Shown here: positions 18,284 to 26,120 of the stretch, in pieces
Position numbering within the stretch: the stretch's first letter is position 1
Layout of the letters: the number at the start of each line of letters is the position of its first letter
Assembly (NCBI GenBank): GCA_965215035.1
Contig: OZ244040.1
Location: 2,914,001 to 2,978,000, forward strand
DNA from: Azophilus sp965215035
GTDB lineage: Bacteria > Pseudomonadota > Gammaproteobacteria > Pseudomonadales > Azotimanducaceae
Direction of reading: 5' to 3'
Length of the DNA: 64,000 nucleotides
Position numbers and translations under genes: made by a program
The notes under the pieces: model-generated
What the model was told of the DNA's origin: nothing
Databases searched by the model: none
The model's input: only the letters and a program-made list of their open reading frames with translations

Positions 18284-19308
18284 GCCAACGTCATGTGAAT
18301 TTTGGCCTGTGGTACGACTTTCGCAACCCGGCCCCGAGCCCGGTCTCCTTCGAACGCCTGTACCGACAGTCGCTGGAGCAGATCGCCTGGGCGGAGACCC
18401 TGGGCTTCGACTCGGTGTGGCTGACGGAGCACCATTTCTGTGCCGATGGCTACACGCCGTCGCCACTGGTGATTGCCGCCGCCATTGGCGAGCGCACCTC
18501 GCGCATGCGCATCGGCACCAACCTGATGCTGTTGCCGCTCGCCGACCCCGTGCGGTTGGCCGAAGATGCGGCGACCGTAGCGATCCTCACGGGTGGCCGG
18601 TTCGACCTCGGTGTCGGGCTCGGTTACCGGGCGCTCGAGTTCGACTACTTCGGCCGCCAGCTCAAGCAGCGGCCGAGCCTCATGGAAGAAGGCATCGATA
18701 TCATTCGCCAGGCCTGGTCCGGCAGCCCGGTTACCATCCGGGGCAAGCGCTACCGCATCGACGGGCTACAGGTCGGCCCGGTTCCCGGCGACCCGCCCCG
18801 GCTGTTGATGGGCGGTATGGCGCCACCGGCCATCGCCCGGGCCGTGCGGCTGGGTGATGGTTTTCTATCTAGCGGCGGCATTGGCCATGATCTGTATGTC
18901 CAGGCCCTCGAGGATCAGGGCCGGGATCCGTCGGAGGGCCTGATCTGCGCCGGCCATTGGGCTATCGTCGCCCCGGACCCGGAAGCGGAGGCGGCCCGGG
19001 TCGGTGAGCATGTTCTGTACCAGACTAACCAGTACATCGCCTGGGGTGCCTTCGGCCCGCCCGAATCGGTGCCGCCGTTCCCGGACCCTAAGAGCGCGAT
19101 CGAGGGGGGACTGTACGAGCTCTGCGATGCCGAAGGGGCCGTGGCTAGCCTTGGGCAAATGCTCAGGAAGTATCCCCAGATCGGCGATGTGCATTTTTGG
19201 GCGCAGTTTCCCGGTGAGCCGGTGGATAGCGGCAGCCGGCGCATCGAATATCTGGCGCGACAGGTTCTGCCCCGGGTTCGCGCCGACCTGGGGCTGGCGC
19301 CCGCTTAG
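18280..19308 (+). CDS. LLM-class (luciferase-like) flavin-dependent oxidoreductase
   Basis: A 342-aa bacterial-luciferase-like TIM barrel, probably FMN/F420-type monooxygenase. The core reads FGLWYDFRNP, ETLGFDSVWLTEHHFCADG (about residues 40-58), LVIAAAIGERTSRMRIGTNLMLLPLADPVRLAEDAATVAILTGGRFDLGVGLGYR, and a late PPRLLMGGMAPPAIARA. ATG 18280 overlaps the hydrolase stop. Such enzymes hydroxylate, desulfonate or Baeyer-Villiger-oxidise substrates using reduced flavin from a separate reductase, none of which is encoded nearby. A second, diverged LLM gene follows 107 bp downstream. Confidence 0.9.
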   Translation: MSQRHVNFGLWYDFRNPAPSPVSFERLYRQSLEQIAWAETLGFDSVWLTEHHFCADGYTPSPLVIAAAIGERTSRMRIGTNLMLLPLADPVRLAEDAATVAILTGGRFDLGVGLGYRALEFDYFGRQLKQRPSLMEEGIDIIRQAWSGSPVTIRGKRYRIDGLQVGPVPGDPPRLLMGGMAPPAIARAVRLGDGFLSSGGIGHDLYVQALEDQGRDPSEGLICAGHWAIVAPDPEAEAARVGEHVLYQTNQYIAWGAFGPPESVPPFPDPKSAIEGGLYELCDAEGAVASLGQMLRKYPQIGDVHFWAQFPGEPVDSGSRRIEYLARQVLPRVRADLGLAPA

Positions 19309-19415
19309 CACTAGTTATGCGCATCCGCCTGCCCCGGAGGTCGGATGTATGCTTCACCTCGTCGCAGCGAGGCGCATTGGGTTATAGTGTGCGCCAAGCC
19401 AGTTGGGAGTAGGCC

Positions 19416-20486
19416 ATGCAAGTAGGATTGTTGATGGTATTCCAGAATTTCGAGGATGGTATTACCGATCAGGGCGCGTGGGAGCGGGATATTCACCTTG
19501 GCGGCCTCGCCGAGCCGCTGGGGTTCAACACACTGAGCGCCGTGGAGCACCACTTCTTCAATTACGCGATGTCGCCCGACAACCTCCAATATCTCAGCCA
19601 TATGGCCGCTAAAACGGAACGCATCGGGTTGTTGACCGGTGCCGTCATTCTGCCGTGGAACGACCCGCTGCGGGTCGTCGAGCGCATGATCGTGCTCGAT
19701 CACCTGAGCCAGGGTAGGGCGCTATTCGGCATTGGTCGCGGCCTGGCGCGCCGGGAATACGAACGCTTCGGTGTAGACATGAACGAGGCGCGCGACCGCT
19801 TTGACGAGGCGGCGGAGATGATCTTCCGGGGCCTGGAGACCGGCATCGTCGAAGGCAACGGGCGATACTATCAACAAATGCGCACCGAAATACGGCCGCG
19901 CCCATACGCCAGCTTCAAGGACCGGTTCTATGCCGTCGGCATGTCCTCGGATTCGGTGCCGGTAGTCGCCCGCCTCGGTGCCAAGATGATGAGCTTCGCC
20001 CAGAAGCCCTGGGAGGAGATGGCGGACCACTTCAACCGTTACCGCGACCTGTACCGCGAACATCACAACACCCAACCGCCGTCCCCCGTTTGCGTGGATT
20101 TTCTGAGTTGCGACGAGAGCGCCGAACTCGCCGAGTTGAACGCGCGCAAGTACATGGCCAACTACTACATCACGGTCATGGAACACTACGAGATGACGAG
20201 CGACCACTTCCGCGAGATGAAGGGTTATGGCGACTACGCTGACAACGCTCAGCTTTTACGGGATGCGGGTATGGACGATGCGGCGAATGCGTTTGTCGAT
20301 ATCAACACCTGGGGCACTCCGCAGCAGATTCTGGAGAAGATGGAGAACCGGCGCCGGCAACTGGCCGACTTCGACCTGACCGTGCAAGTCAGCTATGGCG
20401 GCCTGACGGGCGAGCAGGCCGAGAAAAGCATGCGGCTGTTTGCCGAGGAGGTGCTGCCCGAGCTGCAGTCCTGGCCGACTCACTAG
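19416..20486 (+). CDS. LLM-class flavin-dependent oxidoreductase (second copy)
   Basis: A 356-aa luciferase-like monooxygenase. Its signature is MQVGLLMVFQNFEDG, FNTLSAVEHHFFNYAMSPDN, TERIGLLTGAVILPWNDPLRVVERMIVLDHLSQGRALFGIGRGLARREYERFG near residues 70-120. The protein is only distantly similar to the preceding LLM protein, so the two are unlikely to be a recent duplication and may form a two-subunit (LuxAB-like) or sequential pair; that is inference. GGAG lies before ATG 19416. The downstream gap contains MITE F1. Confidence 0.9.
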   Translation: MQVGLLMVFQNFEDGITDQGAWERDIHLGGLAEPLGFNTLSAVEHHFFNYAMSPDNLQYLSHMAAKTERIGLLTGAVILPWNDPLRVVERMIVLDHLSQGRALFGIGRGLARREYERFGVDMNEARDRFDEAAEMIFRGLETGIVEGNGRYYQQMRTEIRPRPYASFKDRFYAVGMSSDSVPVVARLGAKMMSFAQKPWEEMADHFNRYRDLYREHHNTQPPSPVCVDFLSCDESAELAELNARKYMANYYITVMEHYEMTSDHFREMKGYGDYADNAQLLRDAGMDDAANAFVDINTWGTPQQILEKMENRRRQLADFDLTVQVSYGGLTGEQAEKSMRLFAEEVLPELQSWPTH

Positions 20487-20893
20487 TACCCTGTTCCACG
20501 AGCTGCTGTGGTTCCGAGCGCGCTTCGGGCTGTGCCAATGCAAGGCGGCATTATTGAGGCCCGTGCCTGCGCCCCCGGGGGGAACTCTGAGCAAGCCCAT
20601 CCCGGCCTTGCTCAGCGTCGCAAAGAAACAATGCGACTGTTAGTTTACTCAAAAAATCAAATACATATCATGTCTGGTTGGGGCCGCGCATTCCTATTCG
20701 GCGGCGACCTCCGGCTTGATCGGGGGTTCCCTGGTTTCGGGAAGGCAGGCCCGCCTGGCGTTCCGGGCGATCGCGCCGCCTCCCGACTCGCCACCCGCCA
20801 AGCGCAACTCCGCCCACGAGGTCGAGGGCGGTTCCGGGCAAGCGGCGTCTCGGCTTTGGGAAGACCAGCCCGCCGGGCTTTGGGGCGGGTCGC
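20487..20893. other. Gene-free stretch containing MITE F1
   Basis: This holds the 150-bp MITE F1 (20581-20730). The remaining 160 bp before the ligase start are GC-rich, with two imperfect repeats of GGGAAG...CCCGCC. No gene or promoter-like signal is evident. Confidence 0.5.
20581..20730. repeat. MITE family F, copy F1 (IS5-like ends)
   Basis: Left end GGAACTCTGAGCAAGCCC, right end TTGATCGGGGGTTCC, with the shared AT-rich core AAAATCAAATACATATC. It matches F2 at 33419-33570 along its whole length. The right flank is CTGG and the left flank GGGG, so no intact target duplication remains. Confidence 0.8.
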
Positions 20894-22441
20894 GTGAACA
20901 TCGGTGATATCACGGCCAAATGGGCAGGCCTCGACCCGTCCCGTCCGGCGCTCGTCGATATTCCCACCGGGCGGCGGATATCCTTCGGCGAGTTGGAACA
21001 GTCGGTACGGCGGGCCGCCAACGGGCTGCTTGGCCTCGGTCTCGAGAAGGGAGATCGGGTTGCCGTGCTTGCGCGCAACAGCATCGAGTATTTCGAGACC
21101 TACTACGCCTGCGCCCGGGCGGGACTTATCGCCCAGCCCCTGAACTGGCGCCTCGGCGTCCGGGAGCTTGCCCGTATTCTTGAGGATGGCGCACCGCGCG
21201 CCCTGCTTACCACTAGCGATTTCGCGAGCCAACGCGAGGCGCTGCAAGGCCTGGTCGAGATCGACCACTGGCTGCAATACGGGCCGGACAGCGATGGCTC
21301 GTTCGAGCGCCTGAAGGCGGCGGCGCCGACCACCAGCCCGGTGCTGGGCATCGGCGGCGACGACCCGGTGCTTATTCTCTACACGGGTGGCACCACCGGC
21401 CTCTCCAAAGGTGCGCTGCACTCCCACAGGACGCTCTACATGGGCATGTTGAACCAGACGGTCGCCGAGCGGATTGTGCCGAGCGATGTGTACATGCTGA
21501 CCGGGCAGATGTTCCACATTCCCGTGGCCCTGGCGATGAACTACATGGCCCACGGCTGCCCCGTGGTGCTTATGAACTTCGAGGCGCAGGCGGCCCTGGA
21601 GATCATTCAGGCAGAGCGGGTGTCCGCCCTGCTTGGCATCACGACCATGCTGAACTGGATGATGGCGGTGGACGGGTTCGAGAACTACGACCTTTCCAGC
21701 CTGCGCAACATCCAGTACGGCGGCGGCCCCATGCCCGAGGCGGTGGTTAAGGCGGCCCTGCAAGCCTTTCCCTGCACGCTGATTCAGGGCTATGGACAGA
21801 CAGAGGGCATGACCATGACCTTTCTGTCCCAGGAGGACCACCAGCGGGCCGTGGCCGGTAACCGACCAGATCGCCTGAATTCCTGCGGGCGCGAGGGCTT
21901 CGTCACCCGGGTGCGCGTGGTCGATGCGGACGGTGCCGATGTCCCTAAGGACGGTGCCACGCCCGGCGAAATCGTGGTGCGCTCCGAGGCGAACATGCTC
22001 GGGTACTGGCGCAAGCCGGAGCTTACCGCCCAAACCATCCGCGATGGCTGGATGTGCACCGGCGACATCGCCACCTGGGACGGGGACGGTTACCTGTTCA
22101 TCGTGGACCGGGCCAGGGACATGATCATTTCCGGTGGCGAGAACATCTATTCCACCCAGGTGGAGGCGGCCATCCACCAGCATCCGGGGGTATTGGAAGC
22201 AGCCGTCATCGGGGTGCCGGACGACCAGTGGGGCGAGTCGGTGAAGGCGGTGGTGGTCATGAAACCGGGCGCGACCGCCACCGAGCGGGACATCATCGAC
22301 ACCGCCCGCAAGCACCTGGCGTCGTACCAGAAGCCGCGTTCGGTGGATTTCGTGCAGAGCCTGCCGAAGGCGCCGACCGGCAAGATTCTGAAACGGGAGC
22401 TGCGCGACCCCTACTGGAAGGTCCGCACCCGTCAAGTATGA
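20894..22441 (+). CDS. AMP-dependent acyl-CoA synthetase
   Basis: A 515-aa ANL-superfamily ligase that activates a carboxylic acid to its CoA thioester with ATP. Motif A3/P-loop is LILYTGGTTGLSKGALHSH (about residue 165), A5 is GYGQTEG near 300, A7 is GDIATWDGDGYLFIVDRARDMIISGGENIYS and A10 is PTGKILKREL at the C-terminus. GTG 20894 is the only start fitting the N-terminal similarity. Class-I fatty-acyl or terpenoid/steroid-side-chain CoA ligases look like this; chain specificity cannot be read. Its TGA overlaps the next ATG (ATGA at 22438), opening an operon of CoA-ester enzymes through 25723. Confidence 0.92.
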   Translation: MNIGDITAKWAGLDPSRPALVDIPTGRRISFGELEQSVRRAANGLLGLGLEKGDRVAVLARNSIEYFETYYACARAGLIAQPLNWRLGVRELARILEDGAPRALLTTSDFASQREALQGLVEIDHWLQYGPDSDGSFERLKAAAPTTSPVLGIGGDDPVLILYTGGTTGLSKGALHSHRTLYMGMLNQTVAERIVPSDVYMLTGQMFHIPVALAMNYMAHGCPVVLMNFEAQAALEIIQAERVSALLGITTMLNWMMAVDGFENYDLSSLRNIQYGGGPMPEAVVKAALQAFPCTLIQGYGQTEGMTMTFLSQEDHQRAVAGNRPDRLNSCGREGFVTRVRVVDADGADVPKDGATPGEIVVRSEANMLGYWRKPELTAQTIRDGWMCTGDIATWDGDGYLFIVDRARDMIISGGENIYSTQVEAAIHQHPGVLEAAVIGVPDDQWGESVKAVVVMKPGATATERDIIDTARKHLASYQKPRSVDFVQSLPKAPTGKILKRELRDPYWKVRTRQV

Positions 22442-22890
22442 GTGTGCTCACCCCCGAACTGCTCGCTAACATCGGCAAGACCGGGCCGCCGCGCACCGAG
22501 GTGGTCACCCGGCGCGACATCCGCAAGTACGCCATTGCCTCGGGCCAGCGGCAGCGCAGGTACCTGGACGGCGACGAGGCGCCGCCGCTCTACCATGTCG
22601 CCCTGTTCTGGGATGTGGTGGAGCGCGACGAGTTGACCCCGGACGGGGTTGCCATCGATGCGCTGCTGCCGAAGTTTCCCCTCACCCGGGCGATGGCGGG
22701 CGGCTTGAACATCACCTACCACAGCGGCATCCGGCCCGGCGATGTGCTGGTTGGAACGCGGACGCTGAACGACATCTACGAGAAGCAGGGGCGATCCGGG
22801 CCACTCATCTTCTACGAGGTGATACTGGCAATCGAAAGAGCAAACGGCGAGCCGGTGATTACGGAAAAAACCACGAGGATTCTCCGGTGA
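22438..22890 (+). CDS. MaoC-type dehydratase, FAS1-like N-terminal hotdog domain
   Basis: A 150-aa protein with the FAS1-like dehydratase fold (N-terminal hotdog of MaoC proteins). It reads ELLANIGKTGPPRTEVVTRRDIRKYAIASGQ, then PLYHVALFWDV, and GGLNITYHSGIRPGDVLVGTRTLNDIYEKQGRSGPLIFYE. In two-subunit enoyl-CoA hydratases such as ChsH1-ChsH2 or HTD2-like enzymes this half supplies one hotdog and the catalytic half is separate. Here the candidate partner is the next gene (23033). It is translationally coupled to the acyl-CoA ligase (ATGA). Confidence 0.82.
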   Translation: MSVLTPELLANIGKTGPPRTEVVTRRDIRKYAIASGQRQRRYLDGDEAPPLYHVALFWDVVERDELTPDGVAIDALLPKFPLTRAMAGGLNITYHSGIRPGDVLVGTRTLNDIYEKQGRSGPLIFYEVILAIERANGEPVITEKTTRILR

Positions 22891-22914
22891 CGGGAACTAA
22901 ATGGAAAGGGAATT

Positions 22915-23006
22915 ATGTCGATCAGTTGACAGAGCACGACATGAACTGGCTATGCAGCCCGCAAGACCCAACATGTGGTGGCTTGTCAACCAATCTACAT
23001 AAGACC
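22915..23006 (+). repeat. Repeat family E, copy 1
   Basis: About 92 bp, from ATGTCGATCAGTTGACAGAG to CAATCTACATAAGAC. Related copies are at 35798-35895 and 45455-45545. It separates the two MaoC-type genes and lies just before the second one's ribosome site. Confidence 0.75.
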
Positions 23007-23032
23007 CAATGGAAAGGAGCGGGCGCCGGCCG

Positions 23033-23443
23033 ATGAGCACCCTGTCTGTTCGGGTTGGCGAAGCGTTGCCGGAAAGAACCCTCATCCCGGACAACATCCA
23101 GTTGTTCTTCTACAATGCGGCGCTCTGGAATGCCCACCGTATTCACTACGACCTGCCATATGCCCAGGATGTCGAAGGCTATCCGGGTCTGGTTGTACCG
23201 GGGCCCTTGCTTGGCGACTGGCTCGGCCAATGCGTGGACGAGTGGGTGGATGGCCGCGGCCGGCTTCTCAATTTGGAGTATTCGAACCGCCTGGCGGCCT
23301 ACGCCGGCGAGACGCTGACGGTCGGCGGTGCCGTCGAATCCGTCGATGCCGCCACGGGGAAAGCGACGCTGGAACTCTGGGTCAGGAACCAGGACGGTGC
23401 CGTCATTACGCCCGGCAGGGCGGTGGTTGCCCTCGCCGGGTAG
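23033..23443 (+). CDS. MaoC-family hotdog protein (probable hydratase half)
   Basis: A 136-aa single hotdog-domain protein: RTLIPDNIQLFFYNAALWNAHRIHYDLPYAQDVEGYPGLVVPGPLLGDWLGQ. The block WNAHRIHYD...YPGLVVPGPL corresponds to the MaoC hydratase active-site helix and 'HGP/PG' loop. With the upstream FAS1-like hotdog it probably makes a heteromeric 2-enoyl-CoA hydratase. ATG 23033 follows GGAGCGGG at 23015; an in-frame ATG at 23009 is an alternative. The 142-bp interval to its partner is occupied by repeat E1. Confidence 0.8.
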   Translation: MSTLSVRVGEALPERTLIPDNIQLFFYNAALWNAHRIHYDLPYAQDVEGYPGLVVPGPLLGDWLGQCVDEWVDGRGRLLNLEYSNRLAAYAGETLTVGGAVESVDAATGKATLELWVRNQDGAVITPGRAVVALAG

Positions 23444-23452
23444 CGCGCAGTA

Positions 23453-24628
23453 GTGGTTGGCGAGCAATCCATCCGCGGTGCGGCGGCGATTGTCGGGGTC
23501 GGCGATACCGAGGTCGGCAAGGTGCCGCAGCGGAGCGCCACCGGGCTTTGCATCGACGCGGCCATGCGGGCGCTCGCCGATGCCGGCATCGACAAGGATG
23601 CGGTGGATGGGCTGGTCACCTGCAACAGCATGGCGGAACCGCATATGTACCACGCGGAGGCCATGGCCGAGTACCTGGGAATCTTTCCCAAGTACTGCGT
23701 CAGTGCCGGCGCGGGTGGCGGCACCACCTTTACGGTGCTCTACCAGGCGGCGCTGGCCATTCGCTCCGGCCTGTGCCGCACGGTTCTGATCAGCATGGCC
23801 GACAGCCTGCGCACCGGCCTCTCGCGGGAACGGGCGATGCTGATGCAGTCCGCCTCCGGTCACCCCCAGTTCGAAACCCCATACGGCGCCACGGTGCCCG
23901 GCTACTACGCGCTCATCGCCCGGGCGTACATGCACCGCTACGGCGCGACCCTGGAGCAGCTTGCGGCGGTGGCGGTAACCGCCCGGCAACACGCTGTGCT
24001 GCATCCCGGTGCCCAGATGCGCACCCCGCTCAGCATCGACGATGTCATGGCCAGCCCCCTCATTGCCGACCCGCTGCGCCTGCTCGATTGTTCGTTGGTA
24101 TCCGACGGCGGCGCGGCGGTGGTGTTGACCGCCCGGGAACGCGCCGGGGATCATCCCCACGCGCCCGTTTACCTGCTGGGCGCGGGCGAGGGCCACGGCC
24201 ACGAGCACATTAGCCAGGCCCGGGAGCTCACTTGTTCCCATGCACGGCAGGCCGGCGAACGGGCCTATGCGATGGCGGGGCTCGGGCCTCGCGACATGGA
24301 CCTCGTCGAACTCTACGACTGTTTCACGCCTGTGGTGCTGATCGAATTGGAAGACCTGGGTTTCTGCGCACCGGGCGAAGCCGGCGCGTTTGTCGCCGAA
24401 GGGCACACCGGCATCGGCGGGGCGCTGCCCATGAACACCCACGGAGGGCTGCTTTCCCACAGTCATCCCGGCAACCCCGGGTCGATGCTGGCGCTGACCG
24501 AGGCGGTGCGTCAGCTTCGGGGCAGCGCCGGTGCCCGCCAGGTTGAAGGTGCCGAGACGGCCCTGGTGCATGCCCAGGGCGGCATCCTGTCGAGTCACTG
24601 CACGGTCATCTTGGGGCGGGAAACCTAG
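23453..24628 (+). CDS. SCP2-type thiolase-fold protein (Ltp2-like lyase/thiolase)
   Basis: A 391-aa thiolase-superfamily protein of the lipid-transfer (SCP2-thiolase) branch. Features include AAIVGVGDTEVGK at the start, CNSMAEPHMYHAEAMAEYLGI, AGAGGGTTFTVLYQAALAIRSGLCRTVLIS, DCSLVSDGGAAVVLT, DLVELYDCFTPVVLIELEDLGF and NTHGGLLSHSHPG. It is followed after 2 bp by a DUF35 Zn-ribbon/OB protein. In actinobacterial and proteobacterial steroid side-chain degradation this pairing forms a retro-aldol lyase (Ltp2 with the ChsH2 DUF35 domain). That function here is inference from context; ordinary thiolysis is possible. The start is GTG 23453. Confidence 0.85.
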   Translation: MVGEQSIRGAAAIVGVGDTEVGKVPQRSATGLCIDAAMRALADAGIDKDAVDGLVTCNSMAEPHMYHAEAMAEYLGIFPKYCVSAGAGGGTTFTVLYQAALAIRSGLCRTVLISMADSLRTGLSRERAMLMQSASGHPQFETPYGATVPGYYALIARAYMHRYGATLEQLAAVAVTARQHAVLHPGAQMRTPLSIDDVMASPLIADPLRLLDCSLVSDGGAAVVLTARERAGDHPHAPVYLLGAGEGHGHEHISQARELTCSHARQAGERAYAMAGLGPRDMDLVELYDCFTPVVLIELEDLGFCAPGEAGAFVAEGHTGIGGALPMNTHGGLLSHSHPGNPGSMLALTEAVRQLRGSAGARQVEGAETALVHAQGGILSSHCTVILGRET

Positions 24629-24630
24629 GC

Positions 24631-25029
24631 GTGGACAAACCGCTGCCGCCAGTGCATGCCGAATCCGCGGCCTATTGGCGGGCCTGTGCGGAGGGGCGGC
24701 TGGTCGTTCAGTGTTGCCGCGATTGCGGTGCGCATCAGTTCTATCCGCGCCTGGTGTGCGCAGCCTGCGGCAGCGACGCGCTCCGCTGGGTTGAGGCTTC
24801 GGGGTTTGCAACCCTGAAGACCTGGACGGTGATCCGGCGCGCCGTCTCCGCCGCCTTCGCGGCGGATGTGCCCTATGTGGTTGCGCTGGTCGAACTGGAG
24901 GAGGGGCCGACCCTGATGACCAACCTGGTTGCGTGCGATTATGAAACCCTCGAAATCGGGCAGCCGCTTCGGGTAACCTTCGAGCAGCGCGGCCCTGATC
25001 TGCGCATCCCGCAATTTCAACCCGTTTGA
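24631..25029 (+). CDS. DUF35 Zn-ribbon / OB-fold protein
   Basis: A 132-aa protein with a rubredoxin-like zinc ribbon (CCRDCGAHQFYPRLVCAACGS, about residues 31-50) and a C-terminal OB-fold (GFATLKTWTVIRRAV..., PYVVALVELEEGPTLMTNLVAC). DUF35 proteins bind CoA or acyl-CoA and form obligate complexes with SCP2-type thiolases or aldolases. It is 2 bp downstream of such a thiolase and starts with GTG 24631, so it is almost certainly its partner subunit. Confidence 0.88.
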   Translation: MDKPLPPVHAESAAYWRACAEGRLVVQCCRDCGAHQFYPRLVCAACGSDALRWVEASGFATLKTWTVIRRAVSAAFAADVPYVVALVELEEGPTLMTNLVACDYETLEIGQPLRVTFEQRGPDLRIPQFQPV

Positions 25030-25042
25030 GGAAACCAAGACC

Positions 25043-25723
25043 ATGAGCAGAGTATTGATCACAGGAGCGAGCCGGGGAATCGGCGCTGAGTTGGCGAGGC
25101 AATACGCCGCGGCGGGCGACGCCGTGATCGCCTGCGTACGCGACCCGGATGCCGCGCCGGGCTTGGCCGGTGTTGATGGCGATGTTGATGTGCGGCAGAT
25201 GGATACCGGCGACCCGGCGTCCATTGCCGAGGCCCGGACAGCAATCGGCGATGGCCCCATCGACATACTCATCAACAATGCCGGCGCCATGGGCGGAATG
25301 AAACAGTCTGTGGATGATGTGGATATCGAGGAGTGGCACCGCACCTTCGATGTCAACACCATCGGGCCGTTGCTGATCGCCCGGGCATTCAAGTCGAACC
25401 TGGCCGCATCGGGCGACGGCAGGCTGATGACGGTGACCAGCCAGCTCGCGGCCTCCACCTGGCCCATGGGCGGCATGTACCTGTACTCGAGCAGCAAGGC
25501 GGCGGTGAACAAGGTCGTGCAGGCGCTGGCCATTGACTGGAAGGACGAGCCCATCACGCTTGCCCTGGTGCATCCGGGCTGGGTCAGGACGGATATGGGC
25601 GGCCCCAATGCCGCGATTGGCCCCGACGAAAGCGCGGCGGGCATTCGCGAGTTGATCGGGGGGCTAACCAAGGCCGACTCCGGCAAGTTCTACAAGTGGA
25701 ACGGTGAAATCCATCCCTGGTAG
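25043..25723 (+). CDS. SDR family oxidoreductase
   Basis: A 226-aa short-chain dehydrogenase of the C-factor/CsgA-like type. It has MSRVLITGASRGIGAELARQ, INNAGAMGG, MTVTSQL (catalytic Ser), YLYSSSKAAVNKV (YxxxK variant YSSSK) and VHPGWVRTDMGGP. It is compact, lacking the long substrate loop. The start has an upstream GAGGAAACC ribosome site. It is the last gene of the ligase-MaoC-thiolase-DUF35 operon and could oxidise a hydroxyacyl or alcohol intermediate. Confidence 0.88.
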   Translation: MSRVLITGASRGIGAELARQYAAAGDAVIACVRDPDAAPGLAGVDGDVDVRQMDTGDPASIAEARTAIGDGPIDILINNAGAMGGMKQSVDDVDIEEWHRTFDVNTIGPLLIARAFKSNLAASGDGRLMTVTSQLAASTWPMGGMYLYSSSKAAVNKVVQALAIDWKDEPITLALVHPGWVRTDMGGPNAAIGPDESAAGIRELIGGLTKADSGKFYKWNGEIHPW

Positions 25724-25762
25724 ATGGTCGGAAACAGGCAAGGCTCACGCCTGCGCCCAGCG

Positions 25763-25886
25763 ATTCTTGTTTTGGCATCTAGGCACTAGGCCCGCTGTTC
25801 GGCGCTTAACAGCCCGTGTTTCCGCCTAATTCGGGCCAGATCGACCGGCAAGCCCTTCCTGCGGAGGAAAGGCCACAACGAGCATT
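25763..25886. repeat. Repeat family B, copy 2
   Basis: About 124 bp. It shares the block TTCGGGCCAGATCGACCGGC with copies at 15229-15350 and 55081-55201; the terminal repeats are degenerate (ATTCTTGTT ... AACGAGCAT). The 150 bp between it and repeat C1 hold no recognisable gene. Confidence 0.75.
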
Positions 25887-26035
25887 GCTGGGCGCGCCCA
25901 CGGGTTCGCTTGGCGTTGGGCGGGAGAGTGCGGCGCGCCCGCCCGGAGGTCGTCCGCGAGGCAAACGAGACATGGTTGCGCGCCGGCAGACGAGCCCGGG
26001 GGAGAGGGCCGTTGTCAATGGTCGCCCGGTGTGGG

Positions 26036-26120
26036 TAGTGTATCAGTTTGAATTTGTGGGCCGATCGGGGGCACGGCACACAGGGGATTCGGCAGGCTCG
26101 GGATTCAAACTGATACACTA
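26036..26120. repeat. Palindromic element family C, copy C1
   Basis: An 85-bp element with perfect 18-bp terminal inverted repeats: TAGTGTATCAGTTTGAAT at 26036-26053 and its complement at 26103-26120. The terminal CTA is the stop codon (TAG) of the enoyl-CoA hydratase gene on the minus strand. A second copy is at 55221-55301 and a half copy at 56571-56619. Confidence 0.9.

Noticed and set aside
20657..22435. A 592-codon minus-strand open frame
   Set aside because: Antisense to the acyl-CoA synthetase, which has all ANL motifs; the shadow protein shows none.
22922..25573. An 883-codon open frame on the minus strand
   Set aside because: It runs antisense through four well-supported genes (MaoC-like, thiolase, DUF35, SDR), with His/Arg/Gly-rich composition and no motifs; GC-rich third positions make such shadows common here.
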